Positions 17,903 to 25,674 of a stretch of DNA of 48,519 bases are shown here, piece after piece; position 1 is the stretch's first letter, and each line of letters begins with the position of its first letter. The stretch is from Acidobacteriota bacterium (GTDB lineage: Bacteria > Acidobacteriota > Blastocatellia > Chloracidobacteriales > Chloracidobacteriaceae). The position numbers and the translations under genes are program-made. Location of the stretch: NCBI GenBank assembly GCA_016208495.1, contig JACQXX010000099.1:1-48519 (forward strand), written 5' to 3'. The notes beneath the pieces were generated by a model. That model did no database searches. It worked only from the letters and a program-made list of their open reading frames with translations, and was not told the DNA's origin.

Positions 17903-18628
17903 ATGAAAATAATTTCACGTCCCGCAACTTCGATACTTTTAGCCGCCGCGTTGCTTCCCTGCGTCGTCCCAGTGTTTGTACAGGCCGGCGAGAGCGCAAC
18001 TGTCAGGCTGCGTAAAGTCACCGGGAACGAAACCGAACGCCTTGAAAATGTAGCCACGATTCTTAACGAACTGATGGCAGCCAGAGACAATGCCATTCCC
18101 AAGGAACTCATTGATAATGCCGCCGCGCTGATCCTGATTCCCAGCGTCAAGAAAGGGGCCTTTATCTTCGGTGGTGAATTTGGCCGTGGAGTAGTGATCG
18201 TCCGACAGAAAAATGGAAGCTGGGGTTCGCCTGGGTTTGTTACCTTGAAAGGTGGCAGTTTCGGGTTCCAGGCTGGCGGCGAAACAACCGACCTGGTTCT
18301 GGTGGTCAAAAACCGCTCTGGAATCCAGAAATTGTCCAAAAATCAGTTCAAATTGGGTGTTGATGCCTCTGTGGCTGCCGGCCCGGTTGGCCGTTCCGCC
18401 TCAGCCAACACTGATGCCCAAATGAAGGCCAAAATTCTGGCTTATTCCCGCTCACAAGGGTTGTTTGCCGGAATATCGCTTGAAGGCGGAACGATCAAAC
18501 TCGATGACGATGCCAACATTGCCGTCTATGGACGCAAACTGAACGGCAAAGATGTACTGGAAAGCCGTTTTCAACGGACAGAGGCTTCAAACAACCTGTA
18601 TGTGGCGCTGGGCAACACCAAAAAGTAA
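17903..18628 (+). CDS. Secreted SYLF-domain (YSC84/DUF500) protein
   Basis: 241 residues from the ATG at 17903, chosen because AAGGA lies 10 nt upstream and a clean signal peptide follows (MKIISRPATSILLAAALLPC, cleavage near VQAGE). The body is the SYLF domain: IPKELIDNAAALILIPSVKKGAFIFGG, GRGVVIVRQ, WGSPGFVTLKGGSFGFQAGG and the TDLVLVVKN segment. In eukaryotes this fold binds phosphoinositides; bacterial members are secreted and of unclear role, often stress- or envelope-linked. It is led by a sigma-54 promoter and followed by a terminator, so it is probably a single-gene unit. Confidence 0.92.
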   Translation: MKIISRPATSILLAAALLPCVVPVFVQAGESATVRLRKVTGNETERLENVATILNELMAARDNAIPKELIDNAAALILIPSVKKGAFIFGGEFGRGVVIVRQKNGSWGSPGFVTLKGGSFGFQAGGETTDLVLVVKNRSGIQKLSKNQFKLGVDASVAAGPVGRSASANTDAQMKAKILAYSRSQGLFAGISLEGGTIKLDDDANIAVYGRKLNGKDVLESRFQRTEASNNLYVALGNTKK

Positions 18629-18719
18629 GCCTCTCCACACTGGAAGGTTCAAACTCTGGAACTGACTGACACCGAATACCAGGTTGTAAACTCACTATTA
18701 GCACGACCCTAAAAATCCT

Positions 18720-18748
18720 GAGAGGCGCCGTGGGGCGTCCTCTCTTTT
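18720..18748 (+). terminator. Rho-independent terminator after the SYLF gene
   Basis: GAGAGGCGCC pairs with GGCGTCCTCTC across a GTGG loop with one bulge, followed by TTTT. It separates the SYLF gene from the CsbD gene. Confidence 0.8.
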
Positions 18749-18812
18749 CAAGTCTCCCCGTTGCCGTTTCCCGACAAGAGGTTCAAACGGGTTGATCGAA
18801 AGGTAGGAAACT

Positions 18813-19022
18813 ATGTGGAGTAAAGATGAAGTCACCGGAAAAAGAAAACAAATTCAAGGCAGGGTAAAGAAAGCTGTGGGAAGCCTTACCAATGATGTCA
18901 CGCTTGAAAAAGAAGGCCAGGCCGATCAAGACGAAGGCAAGGTCCAGGAAACCGTGGGCCGGGTCCGGCGTAAGGTCGGAGATGCCGTTACCGACATTAG
19001 CAAAGCAATCACCGGTAAATAA
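18813..19022 (+). CDS. CsbD-family stress protein
   Basis: 69 residues, highly charged and helical, with the CsbD pattern: KDEVTGKRKQIQGRVKKAVG followed by a second GKVQETVGRVRRKVGDAV unit. CsbD-like proteins are small general-stress proteins of unknown biochemical role. AGG about 7-8 nt before the ATG supports the start. No sigma-54 match is seen directly upstream and a terminator precedes it, so it probably has another promoter. Confidence 0.9.
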   Translation: MWSKDEVTGKRKQIQGRVKKAVGSLTNDVTLEKEGQADQDEGKVQETVGRVRRKVGDAVTDISKAITGK

Positions 19023-19066
19023 TAATTCAGGAGTCAGGGATCAGGGGCATAAGCGCCAGGATAAGG

Positions 19067-19117
19067 ATTTCAGGCCCGCAGGGTCGTCGTTTAATAGCCG
19101 TGGTGCGAAGCCCACGG
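19067..19117 (-). repeat. 51-bp palindromic repeat, single copy
   Basis: Same length as, and inverted relative to, the tandem units at 40563-40664, with four or so differences. It contains the hairpin CCGTGG-TGCGAAGC-CCACGG. Located in the 19023-19375 gap. Confidence 0.8.
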
Positions 19118-19216
19118 TCACGGCCAGGACGCACCCCAGGCCCGACAAGAGCGTCATTCAATACCAACGGAAAGGACACAAGGTTTCTTATCCTGGCGCG
19201 TATGGGGGCAGGGGTT

Positions 19217-19320
19217 ATACCATTTTGGAATGATCCTATCGTATTAATAAGAGGTTAAGTTGTTGATAGAATTGTATTTTCCTTAGCCCTTAGCCCGATA
19301 CCCTCAGCCCTAAATGGTAT
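19217..19320 (+). repeat. 104-bp dispersed element, TTAGCCC type (intact reference copy)
   Basis: Begins ATACCATTTTGGAATGATCC and ends TAAATGGTAT, exactly 104 bp. The right third is a degenerate 7-bp tandem (CCTTAGC, CCTTAGC, CCGATAC, CCTCAGC). Its middle GTATTAATAAGAGGTTAAG is the undisturbed form of the two insertion points in the copy at 27696-28140. It sits 55 bp past the end of the NtrC-type gene. Confidence 0.88.
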
Positions 19321-19375
19321 ACCAATCGCCTCACCCTGGCTCAACTCGCCGCAGCCACCTGAAAAATCAAATGAT

Positions 19376-20938
19376 TCAAGGGTGCTGCGTTTTCTTTTTT
19401 ATACTGACCAGTACTTCGTGGCCGGGTTGCTCTTCGAGTTCCAATGGATCATCCGTCGAGGAAGACGAGAGATTGTATTTTCTGAGCAGGTTATAGAGGC
19501 GTGGCCGATAGAGCCCAAGCAGGTTGGCTGCCGCCTGTTTATTTCCTTTGGTTCGCTCCAGGGTGGCAATCACCACGGCACACTCAATCTCTTTGAGGAC
19601 ATCAGGTCGCTCTTCATCAAGAGACTTCGGATCTGGGAGTTTGGCAACCAGGATGCGGCCAAGCTGTTCAATGCTCAGCTCACCCGTTGCGGGGGTGAAC
19701 AGGGTCACAGATGGCACCGGGCTGACCGTCACATCTTTCTGAAACGGGAGGTCCTGAACGTCAATCGTTTCACCTTTGCACACCAGGACGGCGCGCTCCA
19801 TTATATTTTGCAATTCACGAACGTTCCCTGACCAGAGGTGGGCAAAGAGTTGGGCATATGCCTGTGGGGAAATCGCTCTCGCCAGGCGATGGTACCGGAG
19901 GGCAAAATCAGCCAAAAAGCATTCGGCCAGATGCTGAATATCTTCGGGGCGTTCCCTGAGCGGCGGCACCCGAATTTCTATGGTGTTGATGCGATAGTAC
20001 AAATCCTTGCGCAGAATCCCACTCTGGATCGCTTCGGCTGGCTCTCGATTGGTGGCGGCAATCAGGCGAAAATTGGCGGCTAAGGGTCTTTCACCGCCCA
20101 CCTGGGTATAGACTCGCTCCTGGAGCACCCGCATCAATTTGGGTTGCAACTCTAACGGCATTTCGCCGATTTCATCCATGAGCAGACTGCCGCCGTTGGC
20201 CTGGCCGATGAGTCCAACTGTTTCCGACATCGCTCCGGTAAAAGCGCCTTTGGTATGGCCAAACAATTCCGATTCCATCAATTCCTTCGGCAGCGCGGCA
20301 CAATTGACTTTGATAAAGGCTTTATTTGCCCGCAGACTCCGGAAATGAATCGCATTGGCGACCAGTTCTTTCCCGGTGCCTGATTCTCCATGGATCAACA
20401 CGTTGGCATCTGATTCAGCCACACTTTCGATGATCTCATAGATATGCTGCATGGCTTTGCTGCTGCCGATGATGCTCTGGTACGAGTCTCGGGTGGCGAG
20501 CCTTCCACGCAGGTGTTTGATTTCTGACGCCAGCCGGGTGCGTTCCAGGGCTTTGTCAATCAGCAGGAGTAATTCATCAAAATCAACCGGTTTTTCAACA
20601 AAGAAAAAGGCGCCGGCTTTGGTGGCTTCGACCGCTTTGAAGACAGAGCCATAACCGGAAATCATTATAATTTCGGTGTCTGGCGAAACAGCTTTGATTT
20701 GGGTGACCAACTCAATGCCATCCAGATCGGGCAGGTTTAAATCAGTCAATACCAGATCAAAATGAGAAGCACCCAGGAGACTGAGTCCACCAGTTCCGGT
20801 GCTGGCTGTTACTACCTCATACTTTTGCTCGCGCAAATGGTATTGGGCCAAATCAAGCATTGACTGGTCATCATCAATCACCAAAATTTTGGGTTTGGCC
20901 GGTAAATAAGCCGGAGTCTTTGAATAGTACCGTGCCAT
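19376..20938 (-). CDS. NtrC-family sigma-54-dependent response regulator
   Basis: 520 residues. Receiver domain at about 16-135 (IDDDQSM, phospho-acceptor D66 in LTDLNLP, Lys in EKPVDF). AAA+ activator domain at about 155-390 with Walker A GESGTGKE (about 184-191), the sigma-54 contact loop GAFTGA (231-236) and Walker B LLMDEI. Fis-type helix-turn-helix at the C-terminus (GNKQAAANLLGLYRPRLYNLLRKYNL). All parts needed to open sigma-54 promoters are present. It lies downstream of the two histidine kinases on the same strand (177-bp gap holding a repeat copy), and four sigma-54 promoter matches lie within 7 kb. It is the obvious activator of that set. Start supported by GGATGAG before the ATG. 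Confidence 0.96.
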   Translation of the reverse strand: MARYYSKTPAYLPAKPKILVIDDDQSMLDLAQYHLREQKYEVVTASTGTGGLSLLGASHFDLVLTDLNLPDLDGIELVTQIKAVSPDTEIIMISGYGSVFKAVEATKAGAFFFVEKPVDFDELLLLIDKALERTRLASEIKHLRGRLATRDSYQSIIGSSKAMQHIYEIIESVAESDANVLIHGESGTGKELVANAIHFRSLRANKAFIKVNCAALPKELMESELFGHTKGAFTGAMSETVGLIGQANGGSLLMDEIGEMPLELQPKLMRVLQERVYTQVGGERPLAANFRLIAATNREPAEAIQSGILRKDLYYRINTIEIRVPPLRERPEDIQHLAECFLADFALRYHRLARAISPQAYAQLFAHLWSGNVRELQNIMERAVLVCKGETIDVQDLPFQKDVTVSPVPSVTLFTPATGELSIEQLGRILVAKLPDPKSLDEERPDVLKEIECAVVIATLERTKGNKQAAANLLGLYRPRLYNLLRKYNLSSSSTDDPLELEEQPGHEVLVSIKKKTQHP

Positions 20939-20995
20939 AGTTGCTCATCCTGGAGTCTTTTTAGAAAAATATTTCCTCAATCCATAGCTCGTTGA

Positions 20996-21070
20996 AATCT
21001 CAGAAATCATTGAAGGATTTCGATTTATTTTCCGTGTGTTTCGGTGTATTCCGTGGTTTTTATTCTGAAA
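20996..21070 (-). repeat. ~75-bp dispersed repeat, copy 2
   Basis: Reverse complement matches 8777-8850: TTCAGAATAAAAACCACGGAATACAC..., then TTCAATGATTTCTGA. Lies in the gap between the hybrid kinase and the NtrC-type gene. Confidence 0.7.
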
Positions 21071-21115
21071 GTTTATGGCGAATGAGGTAATTGGGGCAAC
21101 TTTTTCCCGAGTGTA

Positions 21116-23089
21116 TCACAATTTTCCGGATCGCCCGGTCAGACTTGAAATCACAACCACCAGTTCATCGGCATCCACCGGTTTGGGAATATGCATTTGG
21201 AATCCAGCCGCAAGCGCCCGAATCCGATCAACCGACCGACCAAATGCGGTGAGCGCAATTGCCGGAATCTGTCCGCCAGCATTGGCCGACAGATTCCGAA
21301 TTTTCCGAATCAACGAATACCCGTCCTCATCCGGCATACTGATATCTGAGATAATCAAGTCAAACACCTGATTTGCCAGGATGATTGACATGGCTTCTGC
21401 CGCTGAAGCCGCCAGGGTCACCTGGGCCCCAAACTGGCGCAACAAGATGGATAACATTTCGCGGGCATCGAGCTGGTCATCCACCACCAGGAGCCGCAGC
21501 CCGTTGAGCGGCAAAGGTTGAACTGCCGGCATCTCTCCAGAAGGTGTTCGATGGACACTGAACGATTCTTTTCCCAGGGCACGGACCGGCAACCGGATAC
21601 AAAACGTAGCGCCTTTTCCTTCACCGGCACTTTTGGCTGTGACGCCACCACCGTGTAATTCAACCAGATGCCGCACGAGCGAGAGTCCAAGCCCTAACCC
21701 GCCATGGCGCCGGGTATTGGACGTGTCGGATTGACGATATCGCTCAAAAATGAACGGCAGAAATTCAGGGTTGATACCTTTTCCGGTATCAGACACTTCA
21801 ATCTGGACATAGGGGCCATTGCGCTCCAGGGAAACTCGAACCTGCCCATTGGGCGGAGTAAATTTGATGGCGTTTGAGAGTAAATTCCAAATCACCTGCT
21901 GCATCCGGTCGGCATCACCCGTGATGAACCCGGCACCTGGTTCCAGGATCAGGTGTAATTCGATGTTTTTGGCTTCTGCCGCGAGTCGCATCACATCGCT
22001 GGCAGCCTCAATGATTGGATGGAGATCTATCGGTTGGGCGTCCAGCCGGAGCTTGCCGGAGATGATCCGCGACACATCGAGCAGATCGTCAATCAGTTTT
22101 TGTTGCACTCGACCACTGCGCTCAATGGTTTCGAGCGCCTGGGAAATGGTGGATTCATCAGGATTTTTACTGCGCAGGATGCGCGTCCATCCCAGAATGG
22201 CATTTAACGGTGACCGAAGTTCATGCGAAATAACCGCCAGAAATTCATCTTTGGCGTGAGTTGCGGCTTCGGCCTCGGCGCGGGCGGTTTGTTCTAAAAG
22301 AAGCAACTTTTCCCGTTCCGCTTCAGCTTGTTTTCGGGCATTGACATTGCGGGCGATTCCAATCAGATGCGTCACGTTCCCTTCGGAATCGTGGATGGCC
22401 TGTGCCTGAGAGGCAATCCAGTCACTACGGCCATCGGCGAGCAAGGTGCGAAATTCGATGTCATAGGGGGCTTTTTCATTCACGGCTCGCGCTGCGGCCA
22501 CCTCGACCAGATTGTGATCCTCAGGATGGACAACCTGTAAAAACCCGCTATAGGTTCCATCAAACATGGTGTCAGGGAGCCCAAAAATTGAGGCCAGGTT
22601 TTCCGACCAGACCATTTTGTTGTCCTGAATATTCCAGTCCCAGGTCCCCATCGAACCAATATTGAGCGCCAGCCGCAACCGGTCTTCGCTCTGGCGTAAT
22701 AATTCTTCCGCCCGCTTGCGGTCGGTGACATCAACCCCGGAAGAAATCAACCGGGTCAGATTTCCGTCTTCATCGAAGAGGGGCACCAGCGCAAAATCAA
22801 TTGTAATGAACCGGTCTTCGCCAAAACGGACTTTGACATCATACCGGCGGGGCGTTTCACCTGCCGCCGCCGATTTGATCGCCGCCCGCAACTCGGCCTG
22901 GATATCGGGGGAATAGGACCACCAGTAGGTTTCCTCAAATGGTTTATTCAAGACATCTTCGGCTTGCAGTTGGGCCGCCTTGAGCGCCGCACGGCTGGCT
23001 TCAATCAGGGTGCCGTCCGGCTTTAAAACGCCGACAAAAACAACCAGCCGATCAAGAGGGAGACTGCCATCCAAGGATTTTGTAGTCAT
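21116..23089 (-). CDS. Cytoplasmic PAS-PAS hybrid histidine kinase with C-terminal receiver
   Basis: 657 residues, no membrane segment. Two PAS domains (about 12-125 and 132-252; the second has the PAS_3 pattern GTWDWNI...HPEDH), a coiled linker, and HisKA with the phospho-acceptor in FLAVISHELRSPLNAILGW (H289). The ATPase domain shows NLLSNAIKFTP, DTGKGI and GGLGLGLSLV. The receiver has LLVVDDQ, phospho-acceptor D582 in LIISDISMPDEDG and KPVDADE. It starts 15 bp after the neighbouring kinase gene ends, so the two should be one transcript. No HPt protein is in the window, so how its receiver passes or drains phosphate is open. PAS domains suggest a soluble signal such as redox or a bound cofactor. 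Confidence 0.95.
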   Translation of the reverse strand: MTTKSLDGSLPLDRLVVFVGVLKPDGTLIEASRAALKAAQLQAEDVLNKPFEETYWWSYSPDIQAELRAAIKSAAAGETPRRYDVKVRFGEDRFITIDFALVPLFDEDGNLTRLISSGVDVTDRKRAEELLRQSEDRLRLALNIGSMGTWDWNIQDNKMVWSENLASIFGLPDTMFDGTYSGFLQVVHPEDHNLVEVAAARAVNEKAPYDIEFRTLLADGRSDWIASQAQAIHDSEGNVTHLIGIARNVNARKQAEAEREKLLLLEQTARAEAEAATHAKDEFLAVISHELRSPLNAILGWTRILRSKNPDESTISQALETIERSGRVQQKLIDDLLDVSRIISGKLRLDAQPIDLHPIIEAASDVMRLAAEAKNIELHLILEPGAGFITGDADRMQQVIWNLLSNAIKFTPPNGQVRVSLERNGPYVQIEVSDTGKGINPEFLPFIFERYRQSDTSNTRRHGGLGLGLSLVRHLVELHGGGVTAKSAGEGKGATFCIRLPVRALGKESFSVHRTPSGEMPAVQPLPLNGLRLLVVDDQLDAREMLSILLRQFGAQVTLAASAAEAMSIILANQVFDLIISDISMPDEDGYSLIRKIRNLSANAGGQIPAIALTAFGRSVDRIRALAAGFQMHIPKPVDADELVVVISSLTGRSGKL

Positions 23090-23104
23090 AGGTTTTTCTT
23101 TTCA

Positions 23105-24037
23105 TTAGGGCTGCTCCGGGAGCCAGGGAGGATGAAAGAAAGGAGCTCCAGGCATCAAATATCGAAGCCAATCCGTTGGCGGGACGTTGATAAATTTAAG
23201 CACCGGAGAAATGAGCCGTACGGGGTTATTTTCAACATTGGTTCGGAGGTGCGATTGAGTTTTGACCAGAACCGGCAGTGTGACGACAAAGGTGGCACCG
23301 CGACCTTCTCCATCGCTGCTGGCGTGTACGGTGCCGCCGTGCAACTCCACCAGGTGCCGTACCAGTGACAGCCCGAGCCCGAGCCCACCGTATTTTCGCG
23401 TGGTGGAACAATCCGACTGGCGAAACCGCTTAAACATATGCGGCAGGAATTCGGGCAAAATTCCGATTCCGGTGTCACTGACCGTCAATTCAACCTGGGC
23501 CCGAACTTTCTCTAATTGAACCAGGACCTGACCACCCGCCGGTGTAAATTTGACGGCATTGGAGACCAGGTTCCAGGCAATTTGTTGCAGGCGTTCGGCA
23601 TCGCCAGCCACAAAAATATCAGCCGGGTCAAATGAGCATTCAAGGTGAATCCCCCTGGCTTCGGCCACTGGTGTCAGCGATTTGATGGCCGCCTGGATGA
23701 CCGGTTTGAGTTCAATCTCGTGAATTCCAGGCTGGTATTTCCCCGTGACAATCCCGGCAATATCGAGCAGGTCCTTGATCAATTGATGCTGTAACCGGGC
23801 ACTCTTTTCAATGGTTTCCAGAGCACGTGTGGCATCCACGGGAGTGAGTCTTCCTGAGCGTAATGCCGTCAGCCACCCAAGAATTGAATTCAGCGGGGTG
23901 AGTAATTCATGCGAGAGGGTCGCCAAAAACTCATCTTTGAACCGATTTAATTCTATTTCCTGGTCATGGGCGGCCTGCTCACGGGTGAGAAGATGGTTGC
24001 GTTTCTGATTTTCGTTTTTGGGTTTCTTCCTGTTCAT
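23105..24037 (-). CDS. Soluble histidine kinase without a sensor domain
   Basis: About 310 residues from the ATG at 24037 (an ATG directly before it at 24040 is equally in frame). GAGG lies 5 nt upstream, and a sigma-54 promoter at 24136-24121 lies inside the only longer reading of the frame, which argues against that longer start. After ~30 basic residues come HisKA (DEFLATLSHELLTPLNSILG, H43) and an ATPase domain with NLVSNAVKFTPAGG, DTGIGI and GGLGLGLSLVRHLVELHGG. A ~50-residue tail of unknown role follows. No PAS, GAF or membrane segment is present. The catalytic core is close in sequence to that of the hybrid kinase downstream, suggesting duplication. It may signal through a partner or through the hybrid kinase. 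Confidence 0.92.
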   Translation of the reverse strand: MNRKKPKNENQKRNHLLTREQAAHDQEIELNRFKDEFLATLSHELLTPLNSILGWLTALRSGRLTPVDATRALETIEKSARLQHQLIKDLLDIAGIVTGKYQPGIHEIELKPVIQAAIKSLTPVAEARGIHLECSFDPADIFVAGDAERLQQIAWNLVSNAVKFTPAGGQVLVQLEKVRAQVELTVSDTGIGILPEFLPHMFKRFRQSDCSTTRKYGGLGLGLSLVRHLVELHGGTVHASSDGEGRGATFVVTLPVLVKTQSHLRTNVENNPVRLISPVLKFINVPPTDWLRYLMPGAPFFHPPWLPEQP

Positions 24038-24120
24038 CATTTCCTCACCGGTATTCAGAATCGTTGCCTGATTTCCCGGCTTCCCAGGAACTAAAACCAG
24101 AGCTTTAGCAGGGAACCTTG

Positions 24121-24136
24121 TGCAAAGTTTGTGCCA
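24121..24136 (-). promoter_or_regulatory. Sigma-54 promoter for the histidine-kinase operon
   Basis: Minus strand: TGGCACAAACTTTGCA, 10 bp between GG and GC. A start near 24110 gives a leader of about 70 nt to the kinase ATG at 24037. If used, the kinases, and possibly the NtrC gene, are under their own activator. Confidence 0.8.
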
Positions 24137-24444
24137 GAATAACTCAAACCTGGCTCGAATTGAATCCAAAATTTAATCTCAAGTGATTGAGACAGATTCT
24201 TATTCATAATCAAAAGAATGATTTACCTGATTCAGAATGCAACCTGATGCAGGTGGTGAATGGCATTTTAGCCTGGATACCATCAGGCAGGCAGGTGCCA
24301 GGGGGCGTATCAACTTCGTACATCAAGGCCATTGGATTCATACAGCGTGTTGGGCTACCGCATTAGAACCATACACCCATTTCATTCAAGCAAACCCTAT
24401 ACAAGAGATAGAGTTACCTGACGATCCCCGATGATCTTCCTCTC
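24137..24444. other. Gap between two divergent sigma-54 promoters
   Basis: No gene. It separates the kinase-operon promoter (24136-24121, minus) from the lmo0937-gene promoter (24445-24460, plus) by 308 bp. Five ATAC/GTAT words occur (in GGATACCA, GCGTATCA, TCATACAG, CCATACAC, CTATACAA), the same word seen between the other divergent pair. Enhancer sites for the activator probably lie here. Confidence 0.45.
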
Positions 24445-24460
24445 TGGCACAAGAATTGCC
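24445..24460 (+). promoter_or_regulatory. Sigma-54 promoter for the lmo0937-type gene
   Basis: TGGCACAAGAATTGCC with 10 bp between GG and GC. The start site should be near 24471, giving a ~155-nt leader to the ATG at 24626. Upstream CTCTC and downstream CTTAAAGGGGCA match the surroundings of the promoter at 17768. Confidence 0.85.
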
Positions 24461-24533
24461 CTTAAAGGGGCAGCACCCCAGACCTTCTTTCTTTGATTGA
24501 ATCCTCAGAAACGTACAGCTCTCTTTTGTTTGT

Positions 24534-24568
24534 AGTTTCCTTTGTTTTTTGATCAAACAAAGAAAACT
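24534..24568 (+). promoter_or_regulatory. Stem-loop in the leader of the lmo0937-type gene
   Basis: A 14-bp arm (AGTTTCCTTTGTTT) pairs with 24555-24568 with one G-U wobble and a 7-nt loop. It is AU-rich and has no T-run after it, so it is not a classical terminator; it could protect the mRNA or affect translation of the gene 57 bp downstream. Confidence 0.5.
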
Positions 24569-24625
24569 GGGAGCGATCAAGGCTCAAACCTATTTCAATA
24601 CTCAAAAATTTGATCGGAGCACTCT

Positions 24626-24772
24626 ATGGTGTGGACAATTTTGGTCGTCCTGTTTGTGTTATGGCTGCTTGGTTTTTCAATCGGACATTTTGGCGGGTTG
24701 ATTCACCTGCTGTTGGTGGCATTTTTAATTGTTGTGATCTTTCAGTTCCTGACTGGCCGGCGTAACCTGTAA
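24626..24772 (+). CDS. lmo0937-family small membrane protein
   Basis: 48 residues: MVWTILVVLFVLWLLGF, then a glycine/histidine turn (SIGHFGGLIH), then a second helix LLLVAFLIVVIFQFL and the basic end TGRRNL. This two-helix pattern with a GG[LF]IH turn and an arginine-rich C-terminus is that of the lmo0937 family, tiny inner-membrane proteins common beside stress genes. GGAG 7 nt before the ATG fits. It is preceded by a sigma-54 promoter and a leader stem-loop. Confidence 0.85.
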   Translation: MVWTILVVLFVLWLLGFSIGHFGGLIHLLLVAFLIVVIFQFLTGRRNL

Positions 24773-24926
24773 ATAAAAGTATATAAGACGTTTACCAAAC
24801 TCAATATTTTAAAAGATTATTGATACGGATAACTGACGACAAACGAAAAGGAACCGGCCCGTTCACGGCTGATAAATAACACTGGTTGTTGATTCAGCGC
24901 CTGGAATTCGGGCCAGGAGAAAGAAG

Positions 24927-25442
24927 ATGGAAGATAATAAAGTGGCAGTTGATGAAAACCGCCGTGTCGGGCAGCTTGCCTCGGTCAAGTCACAGGTCGA
25001 AGGTGATGTCCACGCCGAAATTGCCGCCCAGGCTGAAGTTGCCACTCCGGCGGAAGATAAGCGAATTCAACAGGTTGCCGAACAGTTTCGCGGCAAGGCG
25101 ATTGACGAGGTGGTCGGCACCGAGCGCGAAGTCACCGTCGGACGTAGCATGGCCCGGATTTCGCAGGTGTTTGACTATGTTTTTTGCATTATCTATGGGT
25201 TGCTGGTTATCCGGCTGATGCTGGCGCTGATGGCCGCCCGGTCAAGTGCCGGGTTTGTACAATTTATCTACGCCATTACTGATCCGCTCTACGCCCCGTT
25301 TCGGGGAATCGTCGGCAGCCCATCGGTCAACGGATATACCCTCGCCTTACCAATTATCATCGCGCTGGTCGTGTATTTGTTGCTCCACGCCGGAATCAAC
25401 GGATTTCTGCGGGTCATCGCACAACGGAAAACCGAAATATAG
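24927..25442 (+). CDS. YggT-type membrane protein with charged N-terminal extension
   Basis: 171 residues. About 75 charged, probably disordered residues precede two or three hydrophobic segments (about 85-105, 115-130, 138-160). The stretch FVQFIYAITDPLYAPFRGIVG is the hallmark of YggT-like integral membrane proteins, linked to osmotic shock and membrane/cell-division upkeep in other bacteria. The usual protein is ~90-180 residues with two such units; here only one unit is clear. GGAGAAAG before the ATG supports the start. It is 154 bp downstream of the lmo0937 gene with no evident terminator between, so it may share that sigma-54 transcript. Confidence 0.85.
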   Translation: MEDNKVAVDENRRVGQLASVKSQVEGDVHAEIAAQAEVATPAEDKRIQQVAEQFRGKAIDEVVGTEREVTVGRSMARISQVFDYVFCIIYGLLVIRLMLALMAARSSAGFVQFIYAITDPLYAPFRGIVGSPSVNGYTLALPIIIALVVYLLLHAGINGFLRVIAQRKTEI

Positions 25443-25674
25443 ACGACGGCTGACACTTTCCCGTCCGCACCGCCAGACGATAAATCACATTTTGGGTTCA
25501 GGATCTCGGACCTGGGTTTCTTTGAGAAAGAGCTATTTTTCAAGAAGTTCCCCTTTTTCCAATCCGAGGGACTGCCCTTCAAATGGTATGACCCCTTTCC
25601 CTTCACCTCTTCATCAACGACCGGCTCCGGACCGTTTATCAGGGTGAATGCCAGATGACACATGAGGTCCAAAC

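Noticed and set aside
18892-19233. Open frame overlapping the CsbD gene and the 51-bp repeat
   Set aside because: Out of frame with CsbD, and its second half is repeat sequence (DFRPAGSSFNSRGAKPT).
24041-24169. Longer N-terminus for the sensorless kinase
   Set aside because: The added residues span the sigma-54 promoter and look non-coding; a ribosome-binding site supports the start at 24037/24040.
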